A stretch of 64,000 nucleotides of DNA from Arthrobacter sp. SLBN-112 (GCF_030944625.1 NZ_JAUSXY010000001.1:1-64000), one strand, 5' to 3'; numbered from the stretch's first letter, positions 39,273-48,518 are shown. The notes: generated by a model from the letters alone, not told the origin. Program-made: numbers and translations.

Positions 39273-40430
39273 TCACGTTGGATCGGCGCCGGGCGTCGTC
39301 ACGGGAACGGCCCATTTGCCGAGCAGCTGTTTGTTGGCCTCTCTGAGGGCGTCAAAACCGGTTTCGGGGTAGCCTTCCTGCCGCCCCCACCAGGCACCCG
39401 GGTCCCGGGAAATGACCATTCGCTTACCGCCGTCGAGGGGGAAAGTCTCCCAAGCGTCCCCCGGTTTCAACTCCGGGTGGCCGGGTCCCAGGACCTGAAA
39501 GGCGAAAATTCCTGGCGCGAACGTCTTCGCAAAGGAATGATCTGCTGCGAACTTGGAATCTGAGGGACCCGGAACACCCGACGACATCATCACGCTGTTG
39601 GCTGTGACGGCCCCAAAATGGTTGAACGTGACGGCGGCGTAGTCGTACACCGGCGCCAGGTCCTGGAGCAACGCAGTAAGAGCGTTGAGACCTTCCGGTT
39701 CCCCGTCTTTGTACTCGACTCCGATCTGAACCCACCCTTCGCGTGAAAAGTTTGCGTACCAGTCACCGTGTTTTGTGGGAAAGAGCAGATTGGCCCATCC
39801 GACGTCACCACAGCACTGTTTGAGTACTGCGGCGGCCTGATCGGGGTCGCACCGAGTCATCGTGAAGTGGAGGCCTGCAAGGATCGGGCCTTTGGTGTTG
39901 TCGGCAGCCCATCCGGTCAGGTGATTAACCAAGGTCGAGAAAGCCGGCGATTCAGCGGCCCAACACGACTGGTTGTCTTTCACCTCCCGGAACGCCAGCG
40001 GCATCCAGTCCTGGTCGGTCGCGGCGTCAGCCGCGCAGATGGAGGCGTTGTAGGCATATCGCGGCTTTTTTCGGGGCCGGGGACCTAGTCTGTCCGCGCA
40101 TGCCGTGATGGTTCCAGTGAAGCCCAAGAGCTGTAGGGCTTGGGCAGTGGCCTGTGCGACGCGAATCGCATAGCTGGGAGAGACCGGAGAAACGAAGAAG
40201 ACAATTCCCTGACCGATCCGTACGGCATGGAACCGCTGATGTGGCGCCGAGGGAAGGGTGACTCCAGCAATGACGTCGTTGACGTCCGCAAGTGAGGGCA
40301 GCACGGAGCCCGGGGCAGGTGCGCAGAGGAATCCCAGATCGAGGATGGAATCCATATTCTTCCGACGGATCTTCCCCGCCTCGATGGTTACGGAGCCAAC
40401 TGTCAGCCGGTTGCTCGGCGGTGTTCTCAT
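39273..40430 (-). CDS. Hypothetical protein (385 residues)
   Basis: A soluble protein of unknown function, read from ATG 40430. Features include a Cys pair (KQCCGDVGW), aromatic-rich stretches (GDWYANFSREGWVQIGVEYKDG) and no obvious signal peptide or membrane helix. Codon use and composition are protein-like throughout. Upstream in-frame start candidates at 40478 (TTG) are less likely. It lies alone in the accessory stretch, and no conserved neighbour suggests a role. I recognise no domain. Confidence 0.65.
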   Translation of the reverse strand: MRTPPSNRLTVGSVTIEAGKIRRKNMDSILDLGFLCAPAPGSVLPSLADVNDVIAGVTLPSAPHQRFHAVRIGQGIVFFVSPVSPSYAIRVAQATAQALQLLGFTGTITACADRLGPRPRKKPRYAYNASICAADAATDQDWMPLAFREVKDNQSCWAAESPAFSTLVNHLTGWAADNTKGPILAGLHFTMTRCDPDQAAAVLKQCCGDVGWANLLFPTKHGDWYANFSREGWVQIGVEYKDGEPEGLNALTALLQDLAPVYDYAAVTFNHFGAVTANSVMMSSGVPGPSDSKFAADHSFAKTFAPGIFAFQVLGPGHPELKPGDAWETFPLDGGKRMVISRDPGAWWGRQEGYPETGFDALREANKQLLGKWAVPVTTPGADPT

Positions 40431-40596
40431 GAAGCGATCCAAGCCCGCCACACCGCCGCACGGCAAGGGATCTTGCAAGCTTTGATGGAAAATTCGGGTG
40501 CCTAAGACGACTAACCGAAACCGCCTTCACAGGGGCTCCCGCTGGCCACTCCGCCAGACCTGGCGGTTAAGGGTCAAGCGCCTTCAGCGAAGAGCC

Positions 40597-41325
40597 TCAG
40601 TGGTCGAGGGCTTTCCGGTCCATGGACTTGAGCGCGGCGAGCCGTGCCTCCAATTCGGTCTGCTCTCCGAGGTCTTCGAGGGAGGCGAACTGTGCGTCCA
40701 GGGATGATGCGGCGAGTTCCTGCTGGCCGCGGACCGTGGCTTCCTGCCGGCGGATGTTCTCCTCGTAGCGGCCGATAGCCGAGGTTGGGTCCCCGGTATC
40801 CAGGGCTTTGAGAGCGTCGTTCACCTGCGACTGGGCGGCGGCAACCCTGGCACGGTTGACGAGCTGGTTGCGCTTGGCGGTCAGCTCACCGAGCTTGCCG
40901 CGCATCTGGTCGAGCCCCTGTTTGAGTTTGTCGACGACCTCGTTTTGCGCGGCCAGGGCAGGCGCCTGCGCCTTAGCCGTCGATTCGGCGGACATCTGCC
41001 GCTGGAGAGCGAGCCTGGCGAGGGCGTCGAACTTGTCGGCGTCCACACTGTTCCCGGCGGCCCGGAATTCGTCGGCCTTGCGGGACGCGGCGACCGCCTT
41101 GCGGCCCCAGGTGCTGGCGTCGTTGACGGCGCGGGCGTGGTCGTCCTCTGCCATCCGGAGGTTGCCGATGGTCTGGGCGACCGCTGCCTCAGCTTCACGG
41201 ATATTCTCCGAGTAGTCCCGGACCATCTGGTCCAGCATCTTCTTCGGGTCTTCCGCTGAGTCCAGGAGGGCATTCAGGTTGGCCTTCGCGAGCTGGGCGA
41301 CGCGGGCGAAAATACTCTGCTTCAC
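40597..41325 (-). CDS. pspA: PspA/IM30 family membrane-stress protein
   Basis: A 242-residue, almost entirely helical coiled-coil protein. The amphipathic N-terminal helix (KQSIFARVAQLAKANLNALL) and DPKKMLDQMVRDY are typical of the PspA/Vipp1 family, an ESCRT-III relative that coats stressed membranes. The GTG start has only a weak AAAGA upstream. It stands alone, as often seen in actinobacteria, without pspBC partners. Confidence 0.9.
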   Translation of the reverse strand: MKQSIFARVAQLAKANLNALLDSAEDPKKMLDQMVRDYSENIREAEAAVAQTIGNLRMAEDDHARAVNDASTWGRKAVAASRKADEFRAAGNSVDADKFDALARLALQRQMSAESTAKAQAPALAAQNEVVDKLKQGLDQMRGKLGELTAKRNQLVNRARVAAAQSQVNDALKALDTGDPTSAIGRYEENIRRQEATVRGQQELAASSLDAQFASLEDLGEQTELEARLAALKSMDRKALDH

Positions 41326-41520
41326 AATGTCTTTCTATCGGTAGTGGACGTCGGATTCAATGTGTGCAGCCCCGGCGAAAGCAACTCGCTTCCCTGCCGT
41401 CGTTCTGCTTTGCCGACGATTGCCGGGTCTTGCGCCGGTTAGTGGCCAGAAATGCACGCAGGCACTCCGCTGCGGTTCCGGGTTCACGGAATGTCAAGGA
41501 AACCGGGGTATCATCCCGTC

Positions 41521-41661
41521 ATGACCCCCTTCGTTCCGGCTGCTGTTCCGTGCGCCGTCGCACAGCCGGTAGTGCCTTTCCCCACCTCATCCAGCACTCC
41601 CAGGTTCAGGGTCAACAGGGATCAGTCGTGGGACGGCCTGAAGTCCCTGCGGGGGAACTAG
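41521..41661 (+). CDS. Possible small leaderless ORF upstream of the deacetylase
   Basis: A 46-codon frame whose ATG follows TATCAT (41509-41514) by exactly 6 nt. The product is Pro/Val-rich at its start and polar at its end, with no known family. It stops 2 nt before a TTG in the deacetylase frame, so it might be a leader peptide or mark the transcript start of that gene. Confidence 0.4.
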   Translation: MTPFVPAAVPCAVAQPVVPFPTSSSTPRFRVNRDQSWDGLKSLRGN

Positions 41662-41687
41662 CGTTGGAACCACAGGGCGCACGCCAC

Positions 41688-42603
41688 ATGAGCCAGGACG
41701 GTAAAGGCCCCGGCCGCAGAGCAGTCCTGCTGGCGGCGGTACTCACGCTCTCGGCGGCCGTTCCGGACCTCGAGCCCGACAGGAAGGGTGCGGCTGACGC
41801 TGCAGGAACAGTTGCGGAACCATCAAGCGTTGCCACACGCGCTCCCGCCCGGATCCTCGATGTGAATCCCGACGATTCGTCCCCGCTTCCCGTTTCACTG
41901 CCGCCCGTGCCCTCACGCGCGGAGATTGTTGCCGCTTATGGAAAGCACCAGGCCCGCTACTGGGGCCTTGAGGCCCCGGGCGTCGTGACCAGGCTTCCAC
42001 CCCGCCTCCCAGGGCATCTCCCTGACCTTCGACTTTTGCGGTGGACCCGGCGGCAACGGCTACGACCAGGCGTTGCTCGACACCCTGCGCCAGCGGCACA
42101 TTCCGGCCACGCTCTTCCTGAACTCGCGGTGGATCACCGCCAACCCCGCAACGGCGCGGCAACTGGCAGCGGACCCGCTGTTCGAACTGGCCAACCACGG
42201 AACCTCGCACAAGCCGCTGTCCACCACCGGAAACAACGCCTATGGGATTCCCGGCACCAGGAACGCCGGAGAAGTCTATGATGAGGTCATCCCCAACGAT
42301 CTGTCGCTGACGGGGCTCACCGGCGGCCGCCCCCGCTACTTCCGCCCCGGCACCGCCTACATGGACGACGTCGCCGCCGACATACTCCGTGCCCTGGGTG
42401 TCAGGCCTGCAGGCTTCAGCGTCAACGGCGACGGCGGCGCAACCTATCCGCCCGCCGTCGTCGCCAAGGAAATCGGCAAGGCGAGGCCAGGTGATGTGGT
42501 GATCTGCCATGGCAACCACCCGAACGGCGGAACGGCTGAGGGCGTGGCCCACGCCCTCGACAAACTGCTGGCGGCAGGAATGTCCTTCACCCACCTGCCC
42601 TGA
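41688..42603 (+). pseudogene. Polysaccharide deacetylase (NodB family), frameshifted
   Basis: Exported protein with an N-terminal hydrophobic segment (RAVLLAAVLTLSAAV), a linker, and a NodB domain containing ISLTFDFCGGPGGNGYD, ELANHGTSH (metal His pair) and RYFRPGTAYMDD. The reading frame changes near 41987-41991. The first part ends its sense after GVVT and the domain continues in the next frame (GFHPASQGISLTFD) after removal of one base. Either a real +1 frameshift inactivates it or a base was miscalled. Catalytic residues downstream look intact. A TTG at 41664 with GGGGGAA before it is an alternative start. Confidence 0.75.
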
Positions 42604-42727
42604 CCACCGTCGCCCCCGGGCGTTGGCGGCCCCACGGCTGATCCGATACGTTGGCAGGGACGCCCGCGTCGACCGATTCAACAGGACCGTGCGGGCAACG
42701 GCCGCACTCTGACGTTAGGAACCCCGG

Positions 42728-43366
42728 ATGCCGGAACAGCACGAAGCCCCGACGCTCGGCTGGGTCCCCGCCTGGGCCGACCTGCAGGGCCGGTCCGCCG
42801 ATCCGGCAGGCGCCGGCTTCATCCTGGACGACGGCCCCGGAAGCGCCGCTGGAGGGCAGGAGTACGTGGCAGGCTGGCCCGGCCCGGATTCGGAAGAGCT
42901 GGCCAGCACGGCTGCGGGCAGGCCAGGGGCACGCCTGACCCTGATCGTCGCCGGAGCCGCAGCGGAGGTGCCCGCCCCGCCTGGATTCTCCCCCGCCGCC
43001 GAGAGGCTTCTGCTGAGCGCCCCGACAGCCCAGCTGAACACGGGCCTCGACCTGCCCGAGAATTCCCAGGTGGCCCTGGCACCCATGGAAACCTACGACG
43101 CCGTCGAAATCACTGTCTTTGACCACCCGGTGGCCAGGGGCCGCATCCAGGTGCGCGACGAAGTTGCGGTCGTCGCCATCCTCGAAGTCCCCGAGGGCCC
43201 GGACCAAGAGGTTTTCACGCGTGCCCTGTTCGCGGCCATGGCTGAAGAAGCATTTTTGCATGGTGCCGGGGACCTGAACATGGTGGTTGAACCGGATGCA
43301 GCCGCCGGCTTTCAGGAGTCCGGCTGGACCACCGCGGGCCGCCTCCTGGGCTTCGCCACGGAATAA
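42728..43366 (+). CDS. Hypothetical protein, possibly GNAT-like
   Basis: A 212-residue protein. The C-terminal half (VARGRIQVRDEVAVVAILEVPEG, then an Ala-rich helix, then VEPDAAAGFQESGWTTAGRLLGF) has the strand-helix-strand order of acetyltransferases, but the acetyl-CoA loop R/Q-x-x-G-x-G/A is not seen. The GNAT idea is therefore weak. The ATG has AGGA 7 nt upstream. It converges on the NADH dehydrogenase gene, 16 nt away. Confidence 0.65.
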   Translation: MPEQHEAPTLGWVPAWADLQGRSADPAGAGFILDDGPGSAAGGQEYVAGWPGPDSEELASTAAGRPGARLTLIVAGAAAEVPAPPGFSPAAERLLLSAPTAQLNTGLDLPENSQVALAPMETYDAVEITVFDHPVARGRIQVRDEVAVVAILEVPEGPDQEVFTRALFAAMAEEAFLHGAGDLNMVVEPDAAAGFQESGWTTAGRLLGFATE

Positions 43367-43382
43367 CGACGGCGGCCCGCGC

Positions 43383-44624
43383 CTAATCCGGCCGTCCCAC
43401 CACCACCTGCGCCGGGCTGTGCGTGAGGTAGCCGTTCGCCCACGAGAACAAGGCCCGGACTTTCTGCTGGAATCCGGGCAGCAGGGCGAGATGGACAGCG
43501 AGCCAGGACACGAAAGCCAGCGGCCCCTGCAATTGCAGGCGCCGGCGCCCCAGCTCCGCCACCGCTGCGCCCCGGCCCACCATGGCCATGTATCCCTTGT
43601 CCCAGTACCGGAAGGGCTCCCGTGTGCCGCCGGTCAGGTCCGCATAGATGTTTCGCGCGGCCCATTTGCCCGATTGCTGGGCCACCGACCCGAGCTGCGG
43701 CAATTTGTGGCCAGCGGCATCGGTGATGTTGGCGGAGTCACCCAGCACGTAGACGCCCTCGAAGCCAGGAACCGTCAGGTCGGGTTGGACATCCACGCGT
43801 CCGCCCCGGCCTTGTTTCAGTCCGGACTCCGCAATGATCCTGCCGGCCTGGAGTCCACCTGCCCACACCACGATCCGGGCAGGAATATCGGTCCCATCCT
43901 TGAGGGTCACACCGTCAGGCCTTACGTCGCCCACGGCCTGGCCCATGTGTAACTGGACTCCCAGCTTGGTCAGGCGGTCCCGTGCGTAGGCCTGGGATTT
44001 TTCCGAGAAGGCGGCCAGCACGTTGGGAACCATATCCATCAAATGCACGTGGCAGCGTGCGGCCAGCCCCGGCGAAAAGTACTTCGGCACCAGGTATTTG
44101 ACGTTCTCGGCCAACGCTCCTGCGGTCTCCACGCCCGTGGGGCCACCGCCCACCACGATGACGTCGGCCCCGGCAGCGGGCTCACGGTCGGCCTCGTCCA
44201 GCATTGCGGTGATGGCGGCGCTGAGGCGGGTGGCATCGGCCACCGAGTACAGCGGGTAGGCGTGTTCTTCGGCGCCCGGCGTGTTGAAGAAATTCGGCAC
44301 CGCACCGGTGGCGATCACCAGGGCCCGGGCCCGGTAGCTGGATCCGTCCCGGGTTGTGACAGTGCGGTTGGCAGCATCGATGGCGGTCACCTCCGCCGTC
44401 AGGACCCGCACGCTGTTGATGCGCCGGAATTCGGAGCGGAGCGGCCGGGTGACCGCCGAGACGCCGATCTGGGACGCAGCCACCTGGTAGAGCAGCGGCT
44501 GGAACTGCTGATAGTTGTTCGTATCGACCAGCAACACCCGGATACCCTTGCGGCCCAACTCCTCGGCGGCCGTCTTTCCGGCGAAACCGCCGCCAACCAC
44601 AATCACCTGATAAGAATCGTCCAT
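43383..44624 (-). CDS. ndh: NAD(P)/FAD-dependent oxidoreductase, type II NADH dehydrogenase-like
   Basis: A 413-residue two-dinucleotide-binding flavoprotein. The FAD motif is VVGGGFAGKTAAEELG (about 8-23) and the NADH motif VIVVGGGPTGVETAG (about 155-169). VYVLGDSAN is the second FAD contact, and PQLGSVAQQSGKWAARNI and the membrane-associating C-terminus match NDH-2 enzymes, which pass electrons from NADH to menaquinone. ATG 44624 is chosen since TATGTT (44631-44636) stands 6 nt upstream. The 29 codons upstream in frame are excluded. Divergent from the coiled-coil gene. Confidence 0.88.
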   Translation of the reverse strand: MDDSYQVIVVGGGFAGKTAAEELGRKGIRVLLVDTNNYQQFQPLLYQVAASQIGVSAVTRPLRSEFRRINSVRVLTAEVTAIDAANRTVTTRDGSSYRARALVIATGAVPNFFNTPGAEEHAYPLYSVADATRLSAAITAMLDEADREPAAGADVIVVGGGPTGVETAGALAENVKYLVPKYFSPGLAARCHVHLMDMVPNVLAAFSEKSQAYARDRLTKLGVQLHMGQAVGDVRPDGVTLKDGTDIPARIVVWAGGLQAGRIIAESGLKQGRGGRVDVQPDLTVPGFEGVYVLGDSANITDAAGHKLPQLGSVAQQSGKWAARNIYADLTGGTREPFRYWDKGYMAMVGRGAAVAELGRRRLQLQGPLAFVSWLAVHLALLPGFQQKVRALFSWANGYLTHSPAQVVVGRPD

Positions 44625-44712
44625 TCGAGCAACATACCCCTCCCCGGTCACGAGTAACAGGGACTCCGGACACCGGCCGGACCGGACGGACACCGGTGCA
44701 ACGGCCGGCACC

Positions 44713-44718
44713 TAAGAT
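44713..44718 (+). promoter_or_regulatory. Leaderless -10 element of the coiled-coil protein gene
   Basis: TAAGAT, then GGCGGC (6 nt), then ATG at 44725. It is divergent from the equivalent element of the NADH dehydrogenase gene (44631-44636). Confidence 0.55.
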
Positions 44719-44724
44719 GGCGGC

Positions 44725-45699
44725 ATGGAAGACGAAGCCCTGGTGGACAGTGCGGACAGGCTTTATGCCGGGGATCTTGACGGCTTCATCACGGCCCGGG
44801 CTGCTGCCGCCAAGGAGGCGGCGGGACAGGACAAGGAGCTGGCGGCGGCGATCCGCGCCCTGCCGAAACCGTCGGTGGCCGCCTGGGCGGTGAACATGCT
44901 GGCCCGGCAACGACCTGACGTCCTGGCTGGCCTGTCCGCCCTGGGGGAAAGGATGCGCTCCGCGCAGGAATCGCTGGATGCCGCTGCCCTCCGTTCGCTT
45001 GCCCGCGAGCGCCGCACCCTGCTGGCTGCCGCCGTCGACACCGCCCGGACTGTCGCAGCGGAGCAGGGACGCCCCATCAGCGGACCCATGGCAGCGGACG
45101 TTGAGGAGACCCTGCGGGCGCTGACGGCAGATGAGGGAGCAGCCGCGGCCGTTGCGAGCGGCCGCCTGCTGAAGGTCCTGTCCGCCGACGGCGTCAACCA
45201 GGTGGACCTGGGCGGGGCGGTGGCCCTCCCCGGAACGCTCCCCACTGTGTCGTCCTCCCCCAAGTCAACGCCTCCCCCGGCTGCACTGGACACAACGGCA
45301 GCAAGGACGCGGACGACGCCGCAACCCGCCTCCCAGCCCAGGCCCGCCAAGCCCCGCCTTGAGGCAGTACGCCAGACTCCGCGGCCAGCCTCGCCGCCGG
45401 CGCTGGAACGCGCCAAGGCTGCCCACGCCGAGGCCCAGGCTGCGGAGGAAAACGCCTCCCGGCGTTCCGCGGACCTGCAGGCTGACGCCGAGCAGGCGCG
45501 AACCGAAATTGCGGAACTGCAGCAGGAGACAGCCGGGCTCAGGGAGAGGCTGAAGGCCGCCGAAGAACGGCTGGAGAACGCCCGCAGGAAGCTGGCCGCC
45601 ACGTCCGCCGAAGCCAAGCAGGCGGCCCGGGCGGCCGACAAGGCGAGCCGCGCCGCAATGCTCGCACATGAACGCGTGCTTCGCCTTGACAGCAACTAA
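44725..45699 (+). CDS. Conserved hypothetical protein with long C-terminal coiled coil
   Basis: A 324-residue, Ala-rich, strongly helical protein. Residues 1 to about 165 form a helical domain (AIRALPKPSVAAWAVNMLAR is the most conserved-looking part). A Pro/Thr-rich linker follows at about 170-225, then about 95 residues of uninterrupted coiled coil rich in Ala, Glu and Arg. No signal or membrane helix. Function unknown. Similar proteins with the KPSVAAWAVN segment occur in other actinobacteria, in my recollection. Confidence 0.75.
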   Translation: MEDEALVDSADRLYAGDLDGFITARAAAAKEAAGQDKELAAAIRALPKPSVAAWAVNMLARQRPDVLAGLSALGERMRSAQESLDAAALRSLARERRTLLAAAVDTARTVAAEQGRPISGPMAADVEETLRALTADEGAAAAVASGRLLKVLSADGVNQVDLGGAVALPGTLPTVSSSPKSTPPPAALDTTAARTRTTPQPASQPRPAKPRLEAVRQTPRPASPPALERAKAAHAEAQAAEENASRRSADLQADAEQARTEIAELQQETAGLRERLKAAEERLENARRKLAATSAEAKQAARAADKASRAAMLAHERVLRLDSN

Positions 45700-45801
45700 C
45701 CAGCCCACAACCAAGGCGCCAGCTGCCGGCGGCCGCTGTTCCTTTGTAACGTGGACACCAGCCGCAATGCCCGGCGTTCACGAGCTCGAAGGAACCCTGC
45801 A

Positions 45802-47202
45802 ATGACAAGGTCACACCGGACATCGAAGCATGAACCCGAAACAAGCGTTGAGCTGAACCCCTTGTTCAGCCGGCCGGGGGAAGCCACCCTCTTCCCGCGT
45901 TTTACGATTCCCGAGGGAGAATCTTTGCCCTCCACGGCCTACCAGATGGTCCACGACGAGGCGATGCTGGACGGCAACTCACGGCTGAACCTGGCAACGT
46001 TCGTGGGGACGTGGATGGAACGGGAGGCGTCACAGCTCTATGCGGAAACCTTCGACAAGAACATGATCGACAAGGACGAATACCCGCAGACAGCGCTCAT
46101 CGAGACCCGGTGCTGGCGGATGCTCGCCGACCTGTGGAACGCGCCGGATCCGGCGAAGACAGTTGGCACCTCCACCATCGGCTCCTCCGAGGCGTGCATG
46201 CTCGGCGGCCTCGCCCTGAAGCGCCGCTGGCAGCACCGTCGCCGCGCCGCAGGACAACCGACGGACAAACCCAACATCGTGCTTAGTTCAGCAGTCCAAG
46301 TGTGCTGGGAGAAGTTCTGCAATTACTGGGAAGTGGAAGCGCGCTTCGTACCCGTCTCGGCGGACCACCCCAAGCTGGACGGCCATGACCTGGAGCGGTA
46401 CGTGGATGGGAACACTATTGGGGTCGTGGCCATCATGGGTGTGACGTATACCGGTGCCTATGAGTCCGTCGAGGGGATCTCCGCCGCCCTGGACGCTATC
46501 CAGGCAGGCCAGGGCCTGGACATCCCCATCCACGTCGACGGGGCGTCCGGGGCCATGATCGCCCCCTTCCTGCAGCCGGAACTGGCCTGGGACTTCCGGC
46601 TCCCCCGCGTGGCCTCGATCAACACCTCTGGCCACAAATACGGGCTGGTGTACCCGGGACTCGGCTGGATCGTGTGGCGGGACGAGGACGCATTGCCCGA
46701 GGACCTCATCTTCCACGTGAGCTACCTGGGCGGCGACATGCCCACCTTCGCCTTGAACTTTTCCCGGCCCGGCGCCCAGGTACTGCTGCAGTACTACCTG
46801 TTCCTGCGGCTGGGCTTCGCCGGCTACAAGTCCGTGCAAGCCACCTCCCGTGACGTTGCTGTGTATCTCTCCAGGGAGATCGGGGCCATGGAAGCATTCA
46901 CCCTGTGGAGTGACGGTTCCGACATTCCGGTCTTTGCGTGGCAACTCGCCGACGGCCACACCAAGAACTGGAATCTGCACCATTTGTCCGAGCGGCTCCG
47001 GATGAACGGGTGGCTTGTCCCCGCCTATCCGCTGCCCGAAGGGCTCAGCGACACCACGGTCCAACGCATCGTGGTCCGCAACGGCTTCACCCGCGACCTC
47101 GCCGCCAGCTTCCTGGCAGACCTCAAGAAGGAAGTCGCCTACCTGGACGCACTGACTGCGCCCATGCCCTCCGAGGGGCAGACGCCCGCCTTCCACCACT
47201 AG
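45802..47202 (+). CDS. gadB: Glutamate decarboxylase
   Basis: PLP-dependent enzyme converting glutamate to GABA with uptake of a proton, 466 residues, the same length as E. coli GadB. The PLP lysine is in [13 protein letters not shown] (about 279), and [15 protein letters not shown] and [13 protein letters not shown] are family blocks. ATG 45802 has AAGGA 8 nt upstream. No glutamate/GABA antiporter is next to it. The following gene, 18 nt on, is a class II glutamine amidotransferase. Confidence 0.95.
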   Translation: MTRSHRTSKHEPETSVELNPLFSRPGEATLFPRFTIPEGESLPSTAYQMVHDEAMLDGNSRLNLATFVGTWMEREASQLYAETFDKNMIDKDEYPQTALIETRCWRMLADLWNAPDPAKTVGTSTIGSSEACMLGGLALKRRWQHRRRAAGQPTDKPNIVLSSAVQVCWEKFCNYWEVEARFVPVSADHPKLDGHDLERYVDGNTIGVVAIMGVTYTGAYESVEGISAALDAIQAGQGLDIPIHVDGASGAMIAPFLQPELAWDFRLPRVASINTSGHKYGLVYPGLGWIVWRDEDALPEDLIFHVSYLGGDMPTFALNFSRPGAQVLLQYYLFLRLGFAGYKSVQATSRDVAVYLSREIGAMEAFTLWSDGSDIPVFAWQLADGHTKNWNLHHLSERLRMNGWLVPAYPLPEGLSDTTVQRIVVRNGFTRDLAASFLADLKKEVAYLDALTAPMPSEGQTPAFHH

Positions 47203-47220
47203 CGGCCCGGAGGACGCGCC

Positions 47221-48090
47221 ATGTGCCGATTGTTCGGGCTGCACGCCGGTCCGCGAACCGTTCGGGCGACATTTTGGCTGTTGGATGCCCCGGACAGCCT
47301 CACCGAGCAAAGCCGGCGCGAGCCCGACGGGGCCGGCATCGGGACCTTCGACGCGGATGGCAGGGCCAGGCTGACCAAAAGGCCGCTGGCGGCTTGGGAA
47401 GACCACACTTTTGCCCGCGAGGCGCGTGAGCTGCGGAGCACCACCTTCCTGGCCCACGTCAGGTACGCGAGCACCGGTGCACGCACCCTGGTGAATACGC
47501 ACCCGTTCATGCAGGACGGCCGGCTCTTTGCCCACAACGGCGCTTTCGCCGGCATCGAACGGCTTGACCGCCGTCTCGCGGAACTGGGAGTTGCGGACCT
47601 GGTACAGGGCCAGACCGACAGTGAGCGGCTGTTCGCCCTCATCACGGCCCAAACCCGGAGTGCAGGCGGCGACATCGGGGAAGGCATCATCCGGGCCATC
47701 GAATGGATCTCAGCGGAGTTGCCGGTCTACAGCCTGAACCTCATCCTCACCACTGCCACCGACCTCTGGGCGCTCCGGTATCCGGCCAGCCACGAGTTGT
47801 ACATCCTGGAGAGGAACCCTGCCGCCGAACCGGCCCCTGCAGCACCGCTGGATGCCAGAAGCCCCCGGATCCACTCCCGCAGTACGGATCTGTCCCTGTC
47901 CCCGCACGTCCTGTTCGCTACCAAAGCGATGGACAATAACCCGCGCTGGCGGGCCATGGCGCCCGGGGAGCTGGTTCACGTCGGTCCGTCCCTGGCGGTA
48001 ACCGCAACTTTTCCGTTCCCGGAAAGGCCTGCACACCTGCTGACCCTTGCCGACCTTGAACCGTCAGCTGCCGCGTCCCAAAAGCCGTGA
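47221..48090 (+). CDS. Class II glutamine amidotransferase (YafJ/EgtC-like)
   Basis: A 289-residue N-terminal-nucleophile enzyme. Cys2 in MCRLFGLHAG is the nucleophile once Met is removed. EPDGAGIG, HVRYAS and NTHPF...FAHNGAF are the family motifs. It probably hydrolyses glutamine or a gamma-glutamyl compound. EgtC in ergothioneine synthesis is a relative, but no other egt genes are nearby. Spacing to gadB suggests co-transcription and a link to glutamine/glutamate use. Confidence 0.85.
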   Translation: MCRLFGLHAGPRTVRATFWLLDAPDSLTEQSRREPDGAGIGTFDADGRARLTKRPLAAWEDHTFAREARELRSTTFLAHVRYASTGARTLVNTHPFMQDGRLFAHNGAFAGIERLDRRLAELGVADLVQGQTDSERLFALITAQTRSAGGDIGEGIIRAIEWISAELPVYSLNLILTTATDLWALRYPASHELYILERNPAAEPAPAAPLDARSPRIHSRSTDLSLSPHVLFATKAMDNNPRWRAMAPGELVHVGPSLAVTATFPFPERPAHLLTLADLEPSAAASQKP

Positions 48091-48172
48091 TGTCCGGGTC
48101 CTGCGGCTTTATCGAGCTCCGGTCGGATGGCAACACGCGGGCCTGATTCCAAAGAATGTCAGACCCCGGTTG

Positions 48173-48178
48173 CACACT
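48173..48178 (+). promoter_or_regulatory. Possible leaderless -10 element of the 61-residue ORF
   Basis: CACACT, then GGATTC (6 nt), then ATG. The first base differs from the TANNNT form, so this is weaker than the others. Confidence 0.35.
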
Positions 48179-48184
48179 GGATTC

Positions 48185-48370
48185 ATGGAGAACCAAGCCG
48201 TTCAGGAATTTCACGTCACCTACTTCGATGCTGACTGTGGGCGTGCCCGCGCCGAGGTCTTCGACACCCTGGTTGAAGCGGAACGCTTTGCCACCCGGCA
48301 GTGCACGGGTGAGGACAGCTGGGCCGTGGTGGACGCCGTCAGCGTCGAGCCGGTCAGAATCGCCGCCTGA
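48185..48370 (+). CDS. Small hypothetical protein (61 residues)
   Basis: An acidic 61-residue protein (QEFHVTYFDADCGRARAEVF, then a helix, then AVVDAVSVEPVRI). The beta-alpha-beta look and codon use suggest a real gene. No ribosome site is present, and CACACT lies 6 nt upstream of the ATG. A longer frame upstream overlaps the amidotransferase gene and is rejected. No family recognised. Confidence 0.6.
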   Translation: MENQAVQEFHVTYFDADCGRARAEVFDTLVEAERFATRQCTGEDSWAVVDAVSVEPVRIAA

Positions 48371-48473
48371 CACGCCCCGAAAGAAGGCAGCAGCAGCGCA
48401 GCAGCGTCGTGACCACCGCAGAAACGCCGCGGAGGCCAGGCCGCCGCAGGGACGTACCCGGCCGCGTTAAAGG

Positions 48474-48518
48474 CGTCAGCCCGCGCGGCTGGCGGTTGCC
48501 GGCAGCGCGGGGCTGACG
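48474..48518. terminator. Imperfect hairpin between small ORF and aldo-keto reductase
   Basis: Arms of about 13 nt (48474-48486 with 48505-48518, one bulged G) between two convergent genes. No U-tract. A terminator role is inferred from position. Confidence 0.4.

Noticed and set aside
34215-41325. Direct repeat of the tRNA-Thr 3' end as attachment site
   Set aside because: No second copy of the last 15-20 bases of the tRNA was seen by eye downstream; an alignment could still find a degraded one.
41364-41687. N-terminal extension of the deacetylase frame
   Set aside because: The sequence is Arg/Ser-rich without family likeness, and the hydrophobic export segment begins after 41688.
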